Source of the DNA: Marinobacter sp. 1-4A | Lineage (GTDB): Bacteria > Pseudomonadota > Gammaproteobacteria > Pseudomonadales > Oleiphilaceae | Assembly (NCBI RefSeq): GCF_016597725.1 | Contig: NZ_VCGY01000008.1 | Location: forward strand, 62,001 to 126,000 | DNA length: 64,000 nucleotides | Reading direction: 5' to 3' | In this document: piece by piece, positions 31,361-43,066 of the stretch | Position numbering within the stretch: position 1 is the first letter of the stretch | How the letters are laid out: each line of letters begins with the position of its first letter | Made by a program: the position numbers and the translations under genes | The notes under the pieces: generated by a model | The model's database searches: none | Seen by the model: the letters and a program-made list of their open reading frames with translations, nothing else | What the model was told of the DNA's origin: nothing

Positions 31361-31389
31361 TTGAGTACGTATTAGTACGTGTGTAGAAT
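31361..31389 (+). promoter_or_regulatory. Candidate sigma-70 promoter of gltB
   Basis: TTGAGT at 31361-31366 and TAGAAT at 31384-31389 are exactly 17 bases apart. The spacer contains a repeated TAGTACGT-like segment (GTACGTATTAGTACGTG) that could be an operator. The -10 is 94 bases upstream of the gltB start. Confidence 0.55.
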
Positions 31390-31482
31390 CACTGCCCCAT
31401 TTTTTTAACGTCGGTTGATTTCTTGCACTGTTTTGGTGCGCAAGTCGCTGATTAAGATGCATTTCTATGCAAGAGGGCGCTT

Positions 31483-34400
31483 ATGAGAGAAGGTCTGTAT
31501 CACCCCGACGAATTCAAGGACAACTGCGGCTTTGGGTTGATTGCCCACATGAAAGGCGAGGTTAGCCACAAGCTGTTGCAAACGGCTATCGAGTCACTTA
31601 CTTGCATGACTCACCGAGGTGGTATCGCCGCAGATGGCAAAACCGGTGATGGTTGCGGTTTGCTTATCCAAAGCCCTGTTGCGTTCCTGAAAAAAGCGGC
31701 TAAATCTGCGTTTGGCAAAGAGCCAGAAAGCTTGTTTGCCGTGGGTCAGGTGTTCCTGAACCCGGATTCGGCTAAAGCTGCCAAAGGCCGGGCGACAGTT
31801 GAAAAGCGGTTGGTAGAGCAGGGTCTAGAAGTCATGGGTTGGCGTGAAGTGCCGGTTGACGACAGTTGCCTCGGACCAATGGCTTTGGATTGCATGCCTC
31901 GTATCGAGCAGGTGTATGTACTGCCGGCCGCTAAGTCAGAGCAAGAGTTTGCCATCAGCCTATTTATCGGGCGTCGCCATGCCGAGCGGGATATGGCGGA
32001 CGATTCAGAGTTCTATATCTGCAGCCTTTCCCATCGAACACTTGCGTACAAAGGTCTCATGATGCCAGCGGATCTGGCTAACTTTTATCAGGATTTGGGC
32101 GATCCTGATTTTGCCACCGCGATTTGCGTGTTTCACCAGCGTTTCTCCACTAACACTATGCCTCGCTGGCCTCTGGCCCAGCCATTTCGCTATCTGGCTC
32201 ATAACGGCGAAATCAATACCATTGATGGCAATCGCAATTGGGCGATTGCTCGAGCCGCAAAATTTAGCTCCCCAAACTTGCCGGATTTGCAAACGCTACA
32301 GCCGCTCGTGAATCTGGCCGGATCTGACTCATCAAGCATGGACAATATGCTTGAAGTTCTTCTGGCAGGTGGCGTTGATCTATTCCGTGCGGCGCGCATG
32401 ATGATTCCGCCAGCCTGGCAAAATGTCGATACGATGGATTCTGAGCTCCGGGCGTTTTACGAATACAACTCCATGCATATGGAACCCTGGGACGGTCCAG
32501 CTGGCCTCGTTATGTCGGATGGCCGTTACGCTGTCTGTATGCTTGATCGTAACGGGTTGCGGCCAGCTCGCTGGGTAATTACCAAAGATGATTTCATCAC
32601 CTTGGCGTCGGAGATTGGTACCTACGGCTACCAGCCAGCGGATGTGGTCGCTAAAGGCCGCGTGGGGCCTGGGCAAATGCTGGCTATTGATACAGAAACC
32701 GGCGAGGTGTTGCACACCCGTGATATTGACCAACGTCTCAAGACCGCAAAGCCCTATAGGCAGTGGCTGCGTGAAAATGCGCTGAGAGTGGAAACCACGT
32801 TTAATCAAGAGACGCCTGAATTCCGGCTGATGGATGCCGATGAACTGCTGGTGCACCAGAAAATGTTTATGGTGTCCTATGAGGAGCGTGACCAGATCCT
32901 GCGCCCTCTTGCTGAAAATGCTCAGGAAGCGGTTGGGTCCATGGGCGACGACACGCCAATGGCCGTCTTATCGAGCAAGGTTCGCCATGTGGCTGACTAT
33001 TTCCGGCAAAAGTTTGCTCAGGTAACCAACCCGCCAATTGACCCGCTGCGCGAAGCCATAGTGATGTCGCTGGAAACCTGCTTGGGTGCGGAGCGGAATG
33101 TATTTGATGAAACCGCCGAGCATGCTGATCGGATTATTCTGACAACGCCCGTACTGTCGCCCGCAAAGTTTCTCCGGTTAGAGGGCACCAAGCGACCGGG
33201 ATTTGCCGAGGTGATCATCTCTTTAGGCTATTCGCCAGAGTTCGGGCTTGAACAAGCTATTCGGCGAGTGTGTGAGGAGGCAGCCCAAGCCGTCCGTGAC
33301 GGCAAGGTTCTCCTGATTCTTTCGGACAAGAATCTAAAACAGGGTGAGTTGCCTGTTAGCTCGCTGATGGCAACCGGGGCGGTTCATCATCATTTGGTGG
33401 CTCAGGGTTTGCGTTGCGACTCCAATATTATTGTGGAAACCGGTTGGGCACGCGACCCCCACCACTTTGCTGTGCTGTTTGGCTTTGGCGCAACGGCGGT
33501 TTACCCGTATCTGGCGTATCAGGTGATGAACGACCTGATACGAACCGGCGAACTGCTGATGGATCCAATCGAAGCGAAGAACAACTATCGCAAGGGCATA
33601 AACAAAGGCCTGTTAAAGATTATGTCCAAGATGGGTATTTCTACCATCGCTTCATATCGAGGAGCCCAGCTTTTCGAAGCTATAGGTATGGCGGATGATG
33701 TTGTTGATCTCTGCTTCAAAGGCGTGCCCAGCCGAGTTCAGGGTGCGAGCTTTATCGATTTTCAGCAGGACCAAGAGCAACTAGCGGCTACGGCGTGGAA
33801 ACCGCGTAAGCCCATTACCCCGGGTGGTCTCCTGAAGTACATCCATGGCCAGGAATATCATGCGTTTAACCCAGACGTAGTCGGCAAACTGCAGGATGCA
33901 GTCAGCACCGGGGATTACGGGCACTACAAAGAATACGCGGCGCTGGTTAGTGAGCGGCCTGTTGCGACTATCAGGGATTTGCTTGGGTTCCGTGAGGGTA
34001 TTGAAGCCATCGAGCTTTCCGAGGTTGAGCCGGTTGAGAGCATCTTTCCCCGGTTTGACTCTGCGGCTATGTCTCTAGGCGCCCTATCGCCGGAAGCTCA
34101 CGAGGCGCTGGCGGTGGCCATGAATACTCTTGGCGGGCGCTCCAATTCTGGTGAGGGTGGTGAAGACCCTGCTCGCTATGGCACGGAAAAGCGATCCAAA
34201 ATCAAACAGGTCGCTTCCGGCCGCTTTGGTGTAACCGCAGAGTACCTGCGTAGCGCCGATGTTATGCAGATTAAGGTGGCTCAAGGAGCCAAGCCTGGCG
34301 AAGGCGGGCAGTTGCCCGGCGGCAAGGTGAACCAGCTGATCGCGCGTCTGCGCTACTCGGTGCCGGGCGTTACCTTGATATCGCCACCGCCGCACCATGA

Positions 34401-35931
34401 TATTTATTCGATAGAAGACTTGGCACAGCTGATATTTGATCTCAAGCAGGTGAATCCGCAGGCACTGGTGTCGGTCAAACTGGTCTCCGAGCCCGGCGTC
34501 GGCACTATTGCGGCAGGTGTAGCTAAGGCTTATGCCGATCTGATTACTGTCTCCGGCTACGACGGAGGTACGGCGGCAAGCCCGCTAGCTTCAATACGCT
34601 ACGCTGGCTCGCCTTGGGAGTTGGGATTAACAGAAACCCAGCAAGCGCTGAGAGCTAATGACTTGCGAGGGAAAATCCGTTTGCAAACGGATGGAGGTAT
34701 TAAAACTGGCTTAGATGTAGTGAAGGCGGCCATTCTTGGTGCTGAAAGTTTCGGGTTCGGCACTACCCCCATGGTGGCGCTGGGCTGCAAGTTCCTTCGT
34801 ATCTGTCACCTGAACAATTGCGCAACCGGCGTTGCCACCCAGAATGAGCATCTCCGTGAGGAGCACTTCAAAGGCACGGTGGACATGGCTATGAACTTCT
34901 TCCGTTTTGTGGCGGAAGAAACCCGCGAGTGGATGGCAAAGTTGGGAGTGCGCACGTTAGAAGAGTTGGTCGGGCGTGTTGACCTTCTTGTGCGTCTGCC
35001 GGGCGACACCGAGCGGCAGAAAAAGTTGGATCTAACACGGCTAGTGTCCAACGACCATATTCCCGAGGAAAAACCCCAAACGTGTCAAGTTGAGCGCAAC
35101 CTGCCTTTCGACCAAGGCTTACTGGCGGAAGAAATGCTTAAGGCCATAGCGCCTGCGATTGAAGGCAAAACCGGAGGCGCGTGGAGTTACCGCGTCACCA
35201 ACTGTGATCGCTCAATTGGTGCCCGTATTTCAGGTGAAATTGCAGCGAAGCATGGAAACCAAGGCATGGCCGATGCACCCATAACACTGGATCTCGTGGG
35301 TACTGCTGGTCAGAGCTTTGGTGTCTGGAACGTTGGTGGGCTTAACCTCATTCTTGAAGGTGACGCCAACGACTATGTTGGCAAAGGCATGACCGGCGGC
35401 AAGCTGGTGGTAAAACCGCCCCGTGGTAGTGCTTTCGAATCCCAGAACACAGCCATTGTTGGTAACACCTGCTTGTACGGAGCTACGGGCGGTAAGCTGT
35501 TTGCCGCTGGCACAGCCGGAGAGCGTTTCGCTGTCCGTAACTCTGGCGCCCATGCCGTGGTTGAAGGTGCAGGCGATCACTGCTGTGAATATATGACTGG
35601 CGGTCTGGTGACGGTACTAGGCTCTACTGGTGCCAATTTTGGTGCAGGTATGACCGGCGGGTTCGCGTATGTGCTTGATATGGACAACACGTTTGTCGAT
35701 AAATACAACCACGAACTGGTGGAGATTCAGCGTATTTCCCGCGAGGACATGGAGGCTTACCGCAACCATCTGCGCAGCGTGATTCGCGAGCATATCTCGG
35801 AAACCGGCAGTGCCTGGGCTGAGCACATTCTTGAAGATTTCGACGACTACATCGGCCGCTTTTGGCTGGTGAAACCCAAAGCTGCGAATTTGCGCAGCCT
35901 TCTGGCAAGTACCCGTGCGCGTCCTGAGTAA
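31483..35931 (+). CDS. gltB: Glutamate synthase large subunit
   Basis: Alpha subunit of NADPH-GOGAT, which makes two glutamates from glutamine and 2-oxoglutarate. The class II glutaminase nucleophile is Cys15 ([11 protein letters not shown]); the 14 residues before it are the propeptide expected to be removed. The central and FMN-binding barrel domains follow ([24 protein letters not shown]), then the 3Fe-4S cysteines in [12 protein letters not shown], and the C-terminal GXGXG beta-helix domain. The length of 1482 residues is normal. gltD follows after a 90-bp gap containing a hairpin. Confidence 0.97.
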   Translation: MREGLYHPDEFKDNCGFGLIAHMKGEVSHKLLQTAIESLTCMTHRGGIAADGKTGDGCGLLIQSPVAFLKKAAKSAFGKEPESLFAVGQVFLNPDSAKAAKGRATVEKRLVEQGLEVMGWREVPVDDSCLGPMALDCMPRIEQVYVLPAAKSEQEFAISLFIGRRHAERDMADDSEFYICSLSHRTLAYKGLMMPADLANFYQDLGDPDFATAICVFHQRFSTNTMPRWPLAQPFRYLAHNGEINTIDGNRNWAIARAAKFSSPNLPDLQTLQPLVNLAGSDSSSMDNMLEVLLAGGVDLFRAARMMIPPAWQNVDTMDSELRAFYEYNSMHMEPWDGPAGLVMSDGRYAVCMLDRNGLRPARWVITKDDFITLASEIGTYGYQPADVVAKGRVGPGQMLAIDTETGEVLHTRDIDQRLKTAKPYRQWLRENALRVETTFNQETPEFRLMDADELLVHQKMFMVSYEERDQILRPLAENAQEAVGSMGDDTPMAVLSSKVRHVADYFRQKFAQVTNPPIDPLREAIVMSLETCLGAERNVFDETAEHADRIILTTPVLSPAKFLRLEGTKRPGFAEVIISLGYSPEFGLEQAIRRVCEEAAQAVRDGKVLLILSDKNLKQGELPVSSLMATGAVHHHLVAQGLRCDSNIIVETGWARDPHHFAVLFGFGATAVYPYLAYQVMNDLIRTGELLMDPIEAKNNYRKGINKGLLKIMSKMGISTIASYRGAQLFEAIGMADDVVDLCFKGVPSRVQGASFIDFQQDQEQLAATAWKPRKPITPGGLLKYIHGQEYHAFNPDVVGKLQDAVSTGDYGHYKEYAALVSERPVATIRDLLGFREGIEAIELSEVEPVESIFPRFDSAAMSLGALSPEAHEALAVAMNTLGGRSNSGEGGEDPARYGTEKRSKIKQVASGRFGVTAEYLRSADVMQIKVAQGAKPGEGGQLPGGKVNQLIARLRYSVPGVTLISPPPHHDIYSIEDLAQLIFDLKQVNPQALVSVKLVSEPGVGTIAAGVAKAYADLITVSGYDGGTAASPLASIRYAGSPWELGLTETQQALRANDLRGKIRLQTDGGIKTGLDVVKAAILGAESFGFGTTPMVALGCKFLRICHLNNCATGVATQNEHLREEHFKGTVDMAMNFFRFVAEETREWMAKLGVRTLEELVGRVDLLVRLPGDTERQKKLDLTRLVSNDHIPEEKPQTCQVERNLPFDQGLLAEEMLKAIAPAIEGKTGGAWSYRVTNCDRSIGARISGEIAAKHGNQGMADAPITLDLVGTAGQSFGVWNVGGLNLILEGDANDYVGKGMTGGKLVVKPPRGSAFESQNTAIVGNTCLYGATGGKLFAAGTAGERFAVRNSGAHAVVEGAGDHCCEYMTGGLVTVLGSTGANFGAGMTGGFAYVLDMDNTFVDKYNHELVEIQRISREDMEAYRNHLRSVIREHISETGSAWAEHILEDFDDYIGRFWLVKPKAANLRSLLASTRARPE

Positions 35932-35967
35932 GGTCAGTGCATTGAGTCTGTTTCCTTGTAAGGGTTT

Positions 35968-35991
35968 AGGGCTGCTCAGATCAGCAGCCCT
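35968..35991 (+). promoter_or_regulatory. Hairpin in the gltB-gltD intercistronic gap
   Basis: AGGGCTGCT and AGCAGCCCT form a perfect nine-base stem with a six-base loop, followed only by TT. It is too weak in T for a strong terminator. It may attenuate gltD relative to gltB or protect the mRNA end. Confidence 0.5.
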
Positions 35992-36003
35992 TGTCGATAT
36001 TGA

Positions 36004-37440
<1,437 letters not shown>

Positions 37441-37462
37441 CAAACGCTTTGATTCGGATCAG

Positions 37463-37497
37463 AAGGCCAGCTTAGTAAGGGTAAGCTGGCCTTTTTT
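37463..37497 (+). terminator. Intrinsic terminator after gltD
   Basis: AAGGCCAGCTTA pairs with TAAGCTGGCCTT around a seven-base loop, followed by TTTTTT. Confidence 0.92.
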
Positions 37498-37568
37498 ATT
37501 ATGGCAAACGGGGTATCATTGCTCTCGTTCCGTTTAGACCACTTGAAAGAGACAACGTTGGGATCCTT

Positions 37569-38633
37569 ATGACCGAGTTGAAGAATGACCGCTTCCTGCG
37601 CGCCCTGATGCGCCAGCCTGTTGATCGTACCCCGGTATGGATGATGCGCCAGGCCGGCCGTTATTTGCCCGAGTATCGCGCTACCCGGGAAAAAGCGGGT
37701 GACTTCCTCAGCTTGTGCAAGAACACGCCTTTGGCGTGTGAGGTGACTCTCCAGCCGCTTGAGCGTTTCCCGCTGGATGCCGCTATTCTGTTCTCTGATA
37801 TTCTCACCATTCCCGATGCTCTGGGCTTAGGGTTGTATTTTGAAGCCGGCGAAGGCCCCAAGTTCAAGCACACCATACGCTCCCAAGCGGATGTGGATGC
37901 AATGCCGAAGATCGAGGCAGAAACCGACCTTGATTACGTGATGAATGCTGTTTCCACCATCCGGGGCGCGCTCAATGGCCGCGTTCCCTTGATCGGCTTC
38001 TCGGGTAGCCCCTGGACGCTGGCGACCTATATGGTTGAAGGCGGCTCCTCCAAAGATTTCCGCGAAGCCAAAAAACTCATGTACGGCCAGCCAGAAGTCA
38101 TGCATCAACTGCTGGACCTTCTTGCAGACGCCGTTATCGATTACCTCAACGGCCAGATTAAGGCCGGTGCTCAAGCCGTTCAGATTTTTGATACTTGGGG
38201 CGGCATGCTCAGCGGCTGGGCGTACGAGGAGTTCTCTCTGCGTTACATGAAGAAGATTGTCGATAACCTGATTCGCGAAAACGATGGGCGCTATGTGCCG
38301 GCAATCCTGTTCACCAAAAACGGTGGCCAGTGGCTTGAGTCCATTGCCGACTCTGGCGCTGATGCTGTAGGCCTAGATTGGACCACGGATATCGGCGAGG
38401 CCCGTTCCCGCATCGGCGACCGCGTGGCACTGCAGGGCAACATGGATCCCACCATGCTCTACGCACCCAAGGCGCGGATTCGTGAAGAAGTGGCTGATAT
38501 ATTGCGTCGCTACGGCGCGGGTCCTGGCCATATATTCAATCTGGGCCACGGCATTACCCCGGATGTTGATCCTGAGCACGCCAAAGCCTTCATCGAGGCA
38601 GTTGTTGAATTGAGTCCGGAGTATCATCGCTAG
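37569..38633 (+). CDS. hemE: Uroporphyrinogen decarboxylase
   Basis: Decarboxylates the four acetate side chains of uroporphyrinogen III to give coproporphyrinogen III in heme synthesis. The signature [20 protein letters not shown] is near the N-terminus, and the substrate-binding Asp lies in [14 protein letters not shown]. The length of 354 residues is normal. It has its own unit after the gltD terminator, as in Pseudomonas (PA5034), and is followed by palindrome copy 3. Confidence 0.97.
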   Translation: MTELKNDRFLRALMRQPVDRTPVWMMRQAGRYLPEYRATREKAGDFLSLCKNTPLACEVTLQPLERFPLDAAILFSDILTIPDALGLGLYFEAGEGPKFKHTIRSQADVDAMPKIEAETDLDYVMNAVSTIRGALNGRVPLIGFSGSPWTLATYMVEGGSSKDFREAKKLMYGQPEVMHQLLDLLADAVIDYLNGQIKAGAQAVQIFDTWGGMLSGWAYEEFSLRYMKKIVDNLIRENDGRYVPAILFTKNGGQWLESIADSGADAVGLDWTTDIGEARSRIGDRVALQGNMDPTMLYAPKARIREEVADILRRYGAGPGHIFNLGHGITPDVDPEHAKAFIEAVVELSPEYHR

Positions 38634-38672
38634 TATTTACTATCCCCGTTCACGGGCCTGCGGGCTCAGTGG

Positions 38673-38781
38673 GCGGGTGTTGAGCCGCCGGTCCCAAAAA
38701 CCGCTCCAAGCACATCCATGTGGCTTGTCTCCGGCCGTCCTTGGTCTACGACATTTTTGGAACCGGTGGCTCAACTCTCGC
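38673..38781. repeat. Long palindromic element, copy 3 (class B)
   Basis: The 28-nt arms 38673-38700 and 38754-38781 pair at 24 of 28 positions. The apex is 53 nt, beginning CCGCTCCAAG and ending CTACGACA, with hairpins CACATCCATGTG and GGCCGTCCTTGGTC. The apex matches copy 4 in reverse orientation closely, while the arms differ. It lies 40 bases after hemE and before the PilZ gene. Confidence 0.85.
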
Positions 38782-38897
38782 ATTGATCCTCTCAGCGCGC
38801 CTTCTGACAGTTTTCCTTGAGTAGAACTCTTCTGGATTGGCAACTCCCCGCAGTCTATAGTCATGGCAGATGACATTGAAAACAAAGGAGCAGTCCC

Positions 38898-39269
38898 TTG
38901 CCCGCCTCTAAATCTGCAGAAAAACGAAAGTTCCACCGAATAAGCTTTGATGCGCCTTGCGAATTGCATGCGATTGAAAGCGTGTGGACAACAGAGGTTC
39001 TGGACATTTCCCTGAAAGGCGTTTTGGTTAAACGGCCAGAAGGGTGGGATGTGCCGTTAAACCAACCCTGTGAGGTGGTTATCCATCTTGATGGGGAACA
39101 GGTAGGGATTGTTATGGCGGTTGAGTTAAAGCACATTGAATCTCAACGACTTGGCTTTAAGTGCCAGTACATAGACCTGGAAAGCGCGACGCACCTGAAG
39201 CGCCTTGTTGAGTTGAATCTTGGCGATCAGGTTCTTCTTGAGCGAGAATTTACCCGGCTTATTGATTAG
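38898..39269 (+). CDS. PilZ domain protein
   Basis: A 123-residue protein that is almost all PilZ domain. The RxxxR switch is R10-K-F-H-R14 and the second c-di-GMP motif is DISLKG (D/NxSxxG), so both binding motifs are intact and it should bind c-di-GMP. The start is a TTG at 38898 with AAGGAG seven bases upstream. It stands alone between palindromic elements copies 3 and 4, which have opposite orientation. The target is unknown; single-domain PilZ proteins often act as adaptors in motility or surface traits. Confidence 0.85.
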   Translation: MPASKSAEKRKFHRISFDAPCELHAIESVWTTEVLDISLKGVLVKRPEGWDVPLNQPCEVVIHLDGEQVGIVMAVELKHIESQRLGFKCQYIDLESATHLKRLVELNLGDQVLLEREFTRLID

Positions 39270-39312
39270 TCGGTTTTAGATTTTTGCTAGCAGGCGAATC
39301 ACGAAATATGCA

Positions 39313-39422
39313 GGCGGAAGCGGGGAAACCTTTCCAAAAATGTCGTAGGCCAAGGATGGCCGGAGACAAGTGCACATGGATGTGCTTGTAGCGGTTTTTG
39401 GAAAGGTTTCCCCGCTTCTGCC
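39313..39422. repeat. Long palindromic element, copy 4 (class B, minus orientation)
   Basis: The 28-nt arms 39313-39340 and 39395-39422 pair at 27 of 28 positions. The 54-nt apex, read on the minus strand, begins CCGCTACAAG and ends CCTACGACA, with hairpins CACATCCATGTG and GGCCATCCTTGGCC. It lies between the convergent PilZ and radA genes, about 530 bp from copy 3 and inverted relative to it. Confidence 0.88.
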
Positions 39423-39454
39423 GGACTGCCAAGGCCGACAGTGGGGGCTCAAAC

Positions 39455-40831
39455 CTAAAGCTCCTCCAGCGCCGTAATAGCCTCACTAAGCTTAGTTACT
39501 GGAATTACCTTCATCCCCGCTATAGCTTTACGTGGTGCATTGGCTTTGGGTACCAGAGCATGAGTAAACCCATGCTTGGCTGCCTCATTAATCCGCTCCT
39601 GACCACTAGGCACCGGACGGATCTCCCCCGATAACCCAACCTCCCCAAAAATCACCAAATCCTGCGGCAGCGCCCGGTCCCGAAACGAAGAAACAATGGC
39701 AGCCAGCAACGCCAAATCCGCACTGGTCTCATTCACCTTCACGCCACCCACCACATTCACAAACACATCCTGGTCCGACACATGCAAGCCACCATGGCGG
39801 TGCAGCACGGCCAGCAGCATGGCTAAACGATTCTGATCCAGCCCCACTGCAACGCGACGAGGGTAACCACCCTGAGCCATGTCTACCAGCGCCTGAATCT
39901 CCACCAGCATCGGCCGTGTGCCTTCCCACACCACCATAACCACACTACCGGGCGCGGCTTCCTCACCACGGTTCAGGAAAATGGCACTGGGGTTCTTAAC
40001 CTCCTTCAGACCCTGCTCCAACATAGCGAACACACCAAGCTCGTTCACCGCGCCAAAGCGGTTCTTAATCCCGCGCAAGGTGCGGTAGCGGCTGTCACTG
40101 GAGCCCTCCAGCAGAATAGAGCAGTCAATCATGTGCTCCAAAACCTTCGGCCCAGCAAGGCTACCATCCTTGGTGACATGGCCTACCAAAAACAGAATTG
40201 TGCCCGTCTGTTTGGCAAAGCGAGTCAAAAACGCAGCACTTTCTCGAACCTGAGAAACCGAACCCGGAGCTGATTCAATGTCCGCAACGTGCATCACCTG
40301 GATACTGTCCACCACCAAAATCCGTGGTTTCTCCGCCTCAGCCACCTGCATAACACGCTCGACACTGGTCTCTGACAGCATTTTCAAATCTTTGGTGGGC
40401 AAGCCAAGCCGCTTCGCGCGCATGGCCACTTGCTGCAGAGATTCTTCGCCTGTTACATAAAGCGCTGGCACGCTAGCAGCCAAGTGACACACAGCCTGAA
40501 GCAGCAGCGTACTCTTGCCTGCACCGGGGTGTCCGCCCATAAGCACAGCAGAACCTTCCACAAGCCCGCCACCTAGAACCCGGTCGAACTCCTGCATGCC
40601 GGTACTTATGCGCTCCTGCTCGGCGAGGCTTACATCACCAAGGCTTTGCACCGCTGACAAACTGCCGGCGAAACCCTCAAAGCGCACTCCGCGAGCACCT
40701 TTTGCATTGCTGCTGACGCCACGAACTTCGCTGACTGTATTCCATGCCTGACAGGCAGTGCACTGCCCCTGCCATTTGGAGTAGTCGGCGCCGCACTCAG
40801 TGCAAACGTAGGCGGTTTTTGCTTTTGCCAT
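39455..40831 (-). CDS. radA: DNA repair protein RadA (Sms)
   Basis: RecA-related ATPase that drives branch migration of recombination intermediates. The N-terminal zinc finger is CTECG...CTAC, the Walker A is GGHPGAGKST, and the RadA-specific KNRFG motif is KNRFGAVNELG. The C-terminal Lon-like domain is present (GGVKVNETSADLALLAAI). The length of 458 residues is normal. It is preceded by a repeat-rich gap separating it from ettA. Confidence 0.96.
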   Translation of the reverse strand: MAKAKTAYVCTECGADYSKWQGQCTACQAWNTVSEVRGVSSNAKGARGVRFEGFAGSLSAVQSLGDVSLAEQERISTGMQEFDRVLGGGLVEGSAVLMGGHPGAGKSTLLLQAVCHLAASVPALYVTGEESLQQVAMRAKRLGLPTKDLKMLSETSVERVMQVAEAEKPRILVVDSIQVMHVADIESAPGSVSQVRESAAFLTRFAKQTGTILFLVGHVTKDGSLAGPKVLEHMIDCSILLEGSSDSRYRTLRGIKNRFGAVNELGVFAMLEQGLKEVKNPSAIFLNRGEEAAPGSVVMVVWEGTRPMLVEIQALVDMAQGGYPRRVAVGLDQNRLAMLLAVLHRHGGLHVSDQDVFVNVVGGVKVNETSADLALLAAIVSSFRDRALPQDLVIFGEVGLSGEIRPVPSGQERINEAAKHGFTHALVPKANAPRKAIAGMKVIPVTKLSEAITALEEL

Positions 40832-40879
40832 GAAGATAGTCCTGGTGGTTTTGCGGAGCGTTCAACCTCTCACCCTCTC

Positions 40880-41100
40880 ACCCTCTCCCCCGGCCCCTCT
40901 CCCGTGAAGGGAGAGGGGAGCTACACACCTGAAGCCTGAGGTCTTTGTACAAATCTCACAGGCAGTGCAGCAAAGACCCTCTCCCTTCACGGGAGAGGGG
41001 AGAGGGGGGCTACACACCTGAAGCCTGAGGTCTCTGCACTAATCTCACAGGTAGTGCAGTAAAGCCCCTCGCCCCTTGAGGGAGAGGGGTTGGGGAGAGG
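40880..41100. repeat. Intergenic repeat block: 89-bp tandem duplication with inverted pyrimidine/purine hairpins
   Basis: A unit starting CTACACACCTGAAGCCTGAG at 40921 recurs at 41010, so the period is 89 bp. The segments CCTCTCCCGTGAAGGGAGAGG near 40897 and its inverted counterpart near 40977 flank the first unit and can pair with each other. Each also forms a small hairpin on its own, and a third related hairpin, CCCCTTGAGGGAGAGGGG, closes the block. The second unit has a CTGCACT/AGTGCAG stem, while the first has CTTTG/CAAAG at the same place. The block lies between ettA and radA, both on the minus strand. Confidence 0.85.
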
Positions 41101-41112
41101 GGGTGTTGTCAT

Positions 41113-42774
41113 TTACGCCAACTTCTTATACTTCATACGCTGGGGCACCATGGCGGAGTCCCCTTTGCGCTTCTTGTGGTCTTCGTCGTACTCGGCGAAG
41201 TTACCCTCGAAGTACACCACCTCGCCATCATCCTCAAACGCCAGAATGTGCGTGGCTACTCGGTCAAGGAACCAGCGGTCGTGCGAGATAACCATAGCGG
41301 AGCCCGGGAAATTCAGCAGAGCTTCCTCCAGCGCGCGCAGGGTCTCTACGTCCAAGTCGTTGGTAGGTTCGTCCAACAGTAATACGTTGCCGCCTTCTTT
41401 CAACAGCTTCGCTAAGTGCAGGCGGTTACGCTCACCGCCGGACAAATCGCCCACCCGCTTCTGCTGGTCAGAGCCTTTGAAGTTGAAGCGGCCGGCATAG
41501 GCCCTTGAAGGCGTTTCGTAGTTGCCGACCTTAATGATGTCCTGGCCATCACTGAGCAGTTCCCACACAGTTTTCGAACCGTCCAGGTCTCTGCTTTGAT
41601 CCACGTAGGCCAGTTGAACGGTTTCACCCACGGTGATGGTGCCCGAATTAGGTTGGTCGTGACCGGCAATCATTCGGAACAGCGTGGATTTACCAGCACC
41701 GTTACCACCGATAATGCCAACGATCGCACCTGGCGGCACGGTGAAGGACACATCTTCGTAAAGCAGGCGATCACCAAAAGCTTTGCTTATACCTTCCACT
41801 TCGATGACCTTGTCGCCCAAACGAGGCCCGGGTGGAATATAGATCTCGTTGGTTTCATTGCGCTTCTGGAACTCCTGCGAGCTCATTTCTTCGAAGCGCG
41901 CCAGACGGGCCTTGCTCTTGGATTGGCGGCCTTTGGCGTTGCTGCGCACCCACTCCAGTTCCTGCTTCATGGCTTTCTGGTGCGAGGCTTCCTGCTTGGC
42001 TTCGGTGCTCAGCCGCTGCTGTTTGTTCTCCAGCCACTGACTGTAGTTACCTTCAAACGGAATGCCCTGGCCCCGGTCCAGTTCCAGAATCCAGCCAGCT
42101 ACGTTGTCGAGGAAGTAACGGTCGTGGGTGATGGCAACCACAGTGCCTTCGTAATCGTGCAGGAAGCGCTCCAGCCAGGCTACGGACTCTGCGTCCAGAT
42201 GGTTGGTCGGCTCGTCCAGCAAAAGCATGTCCGGGCCGGAGAGGAGCAGGCGGCAGAGAGCCACGCGACGACGCTCACCACCGGAGAGATTTTTTACCGG
42301 CTGATCCCAAGCGGGTAGGCGCAGGGCATCAGCAGCTACTTCCATTTTGCGTTCTATATCGTGGCCGTCGGTGGCCTGAATCAACGCTTCCAGCTCGCCT
42401 TGCTTTTTCGCTAGCGCATCAAAATCTGCATCCGGTTCAGCGTAGGCAGCATAAACCTTGTCCAGTTCTGCCAGTGCGTCATGAACTTCGGAAACAGCCT
42501 CATCGACAATCTCTTTGACTGTTTTGCTGTCGTCCAGCTCCGGTTCCTGAGGCAGGTAGCCTACTTTGATGCCAGGCTGGGGGCGGGCCTCACCGATGTA
42601 ATCCTGATCCACGCCCGCCATAATGCGTAAAAGGGTGGACTTACCGGAACCGTTGAGACCGAGTACGCCAATTTTGGCGCCCGGGAAGAAGCTCAGGGAA
42701 ATATCCTTGAGGATTTCACGCTTGGGCGGAACCACCTTGCCCACGCGGTTCATGCTATATACGTATTGGGCCAT
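41113..42774 (-). CDS. ettA: Energy-dependent translational throttle protein EttA
   Basis: Soluble ABC-F ATPase that binds the ribosomal E site and gates the start of elongation according to ATP level. Two nucleotide-binding domains are present, with Walker A motifs GLNGSGKST and GGNGAGKST and two LSGGE signatures, joined by the charged P-site tRNA interaction motif region. The N-terminus MAQYVYSMNRVGKVVPPKR is typical of EttA. The length of 553 residues is normal, and there is no membrane domain. It is divergent from glyA across a 292-bp gap. Confidence 0.95.
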   Translation of the reverse strand: MAQYVYSMNRVGKVVPPKREILKDISLSFFPGAKIGVLGLNGSGKSTLLRIMAGVDQDYIGEARPQPGIKVGYLPQEPELDDSKTVKEIVDEAVSEVHDALAELDKVYAAYAEPDADFDALAKKQGELEALIQATDGHDIERKMEVAADALRLPAWDQPVKNLSGGERRRVALCRLLLSGPDMLLLDEPTNHLDAESVAWLERFLHDYEGTVVAITHDRYFLDNVAGWILELDRGQGIPFEGNYSQWLENKQQRLSTEAKQEASHQKAMKQELEWVRSNAKGRQSKSKARLARFEEMSSQEFQKRNETNEIYIPPGPRLGDKVIEVEGISKAFGDRLLYEDVSFTVPPGAIVGIIGGNGAGKSTLFRMIAGHDQPNSGTITVGETVQLAYVDQSRDLDGSKTVWELLSDGQDIIKVGNYETPSRAYAGRFNFKGSDQQKRVGDLSGGERNRLHLAKLLKEGGNVLLLDEPTNDLDVETLRALEEALLNFPGSAMVISHDRWFLDRVATHILAFEDDGEVVYFEGNFAEYDEDHKKRKGDSAMVPQRMKYKKLA

Positions 42775-43066
42775 AAAGGCATTACCCTCTTAAAAACGAG
42801 ATGTGAAAAGGTTCCGTAAGGGGATTTTGCTATCGCCTTGCGCAACCTTGCAATTAGGATTGACAGTTGGGTCTGTAAGGTATCGAAACAAGGCAGCTAT
42901 AGCAATTTCAGGAAAACAGGCGATATCGGCATGACGGTATCTGCGAACTGTATAAAGGATGATTTCCAACCCGGTAATGGGCTAGAATAGCGGCCCGAAT
43001 TTTAAGGGATTCCGGAGGCATTCCCAAGACTCTCCGGGCCAGTCAGCACACAGGGGCAGCACATCG

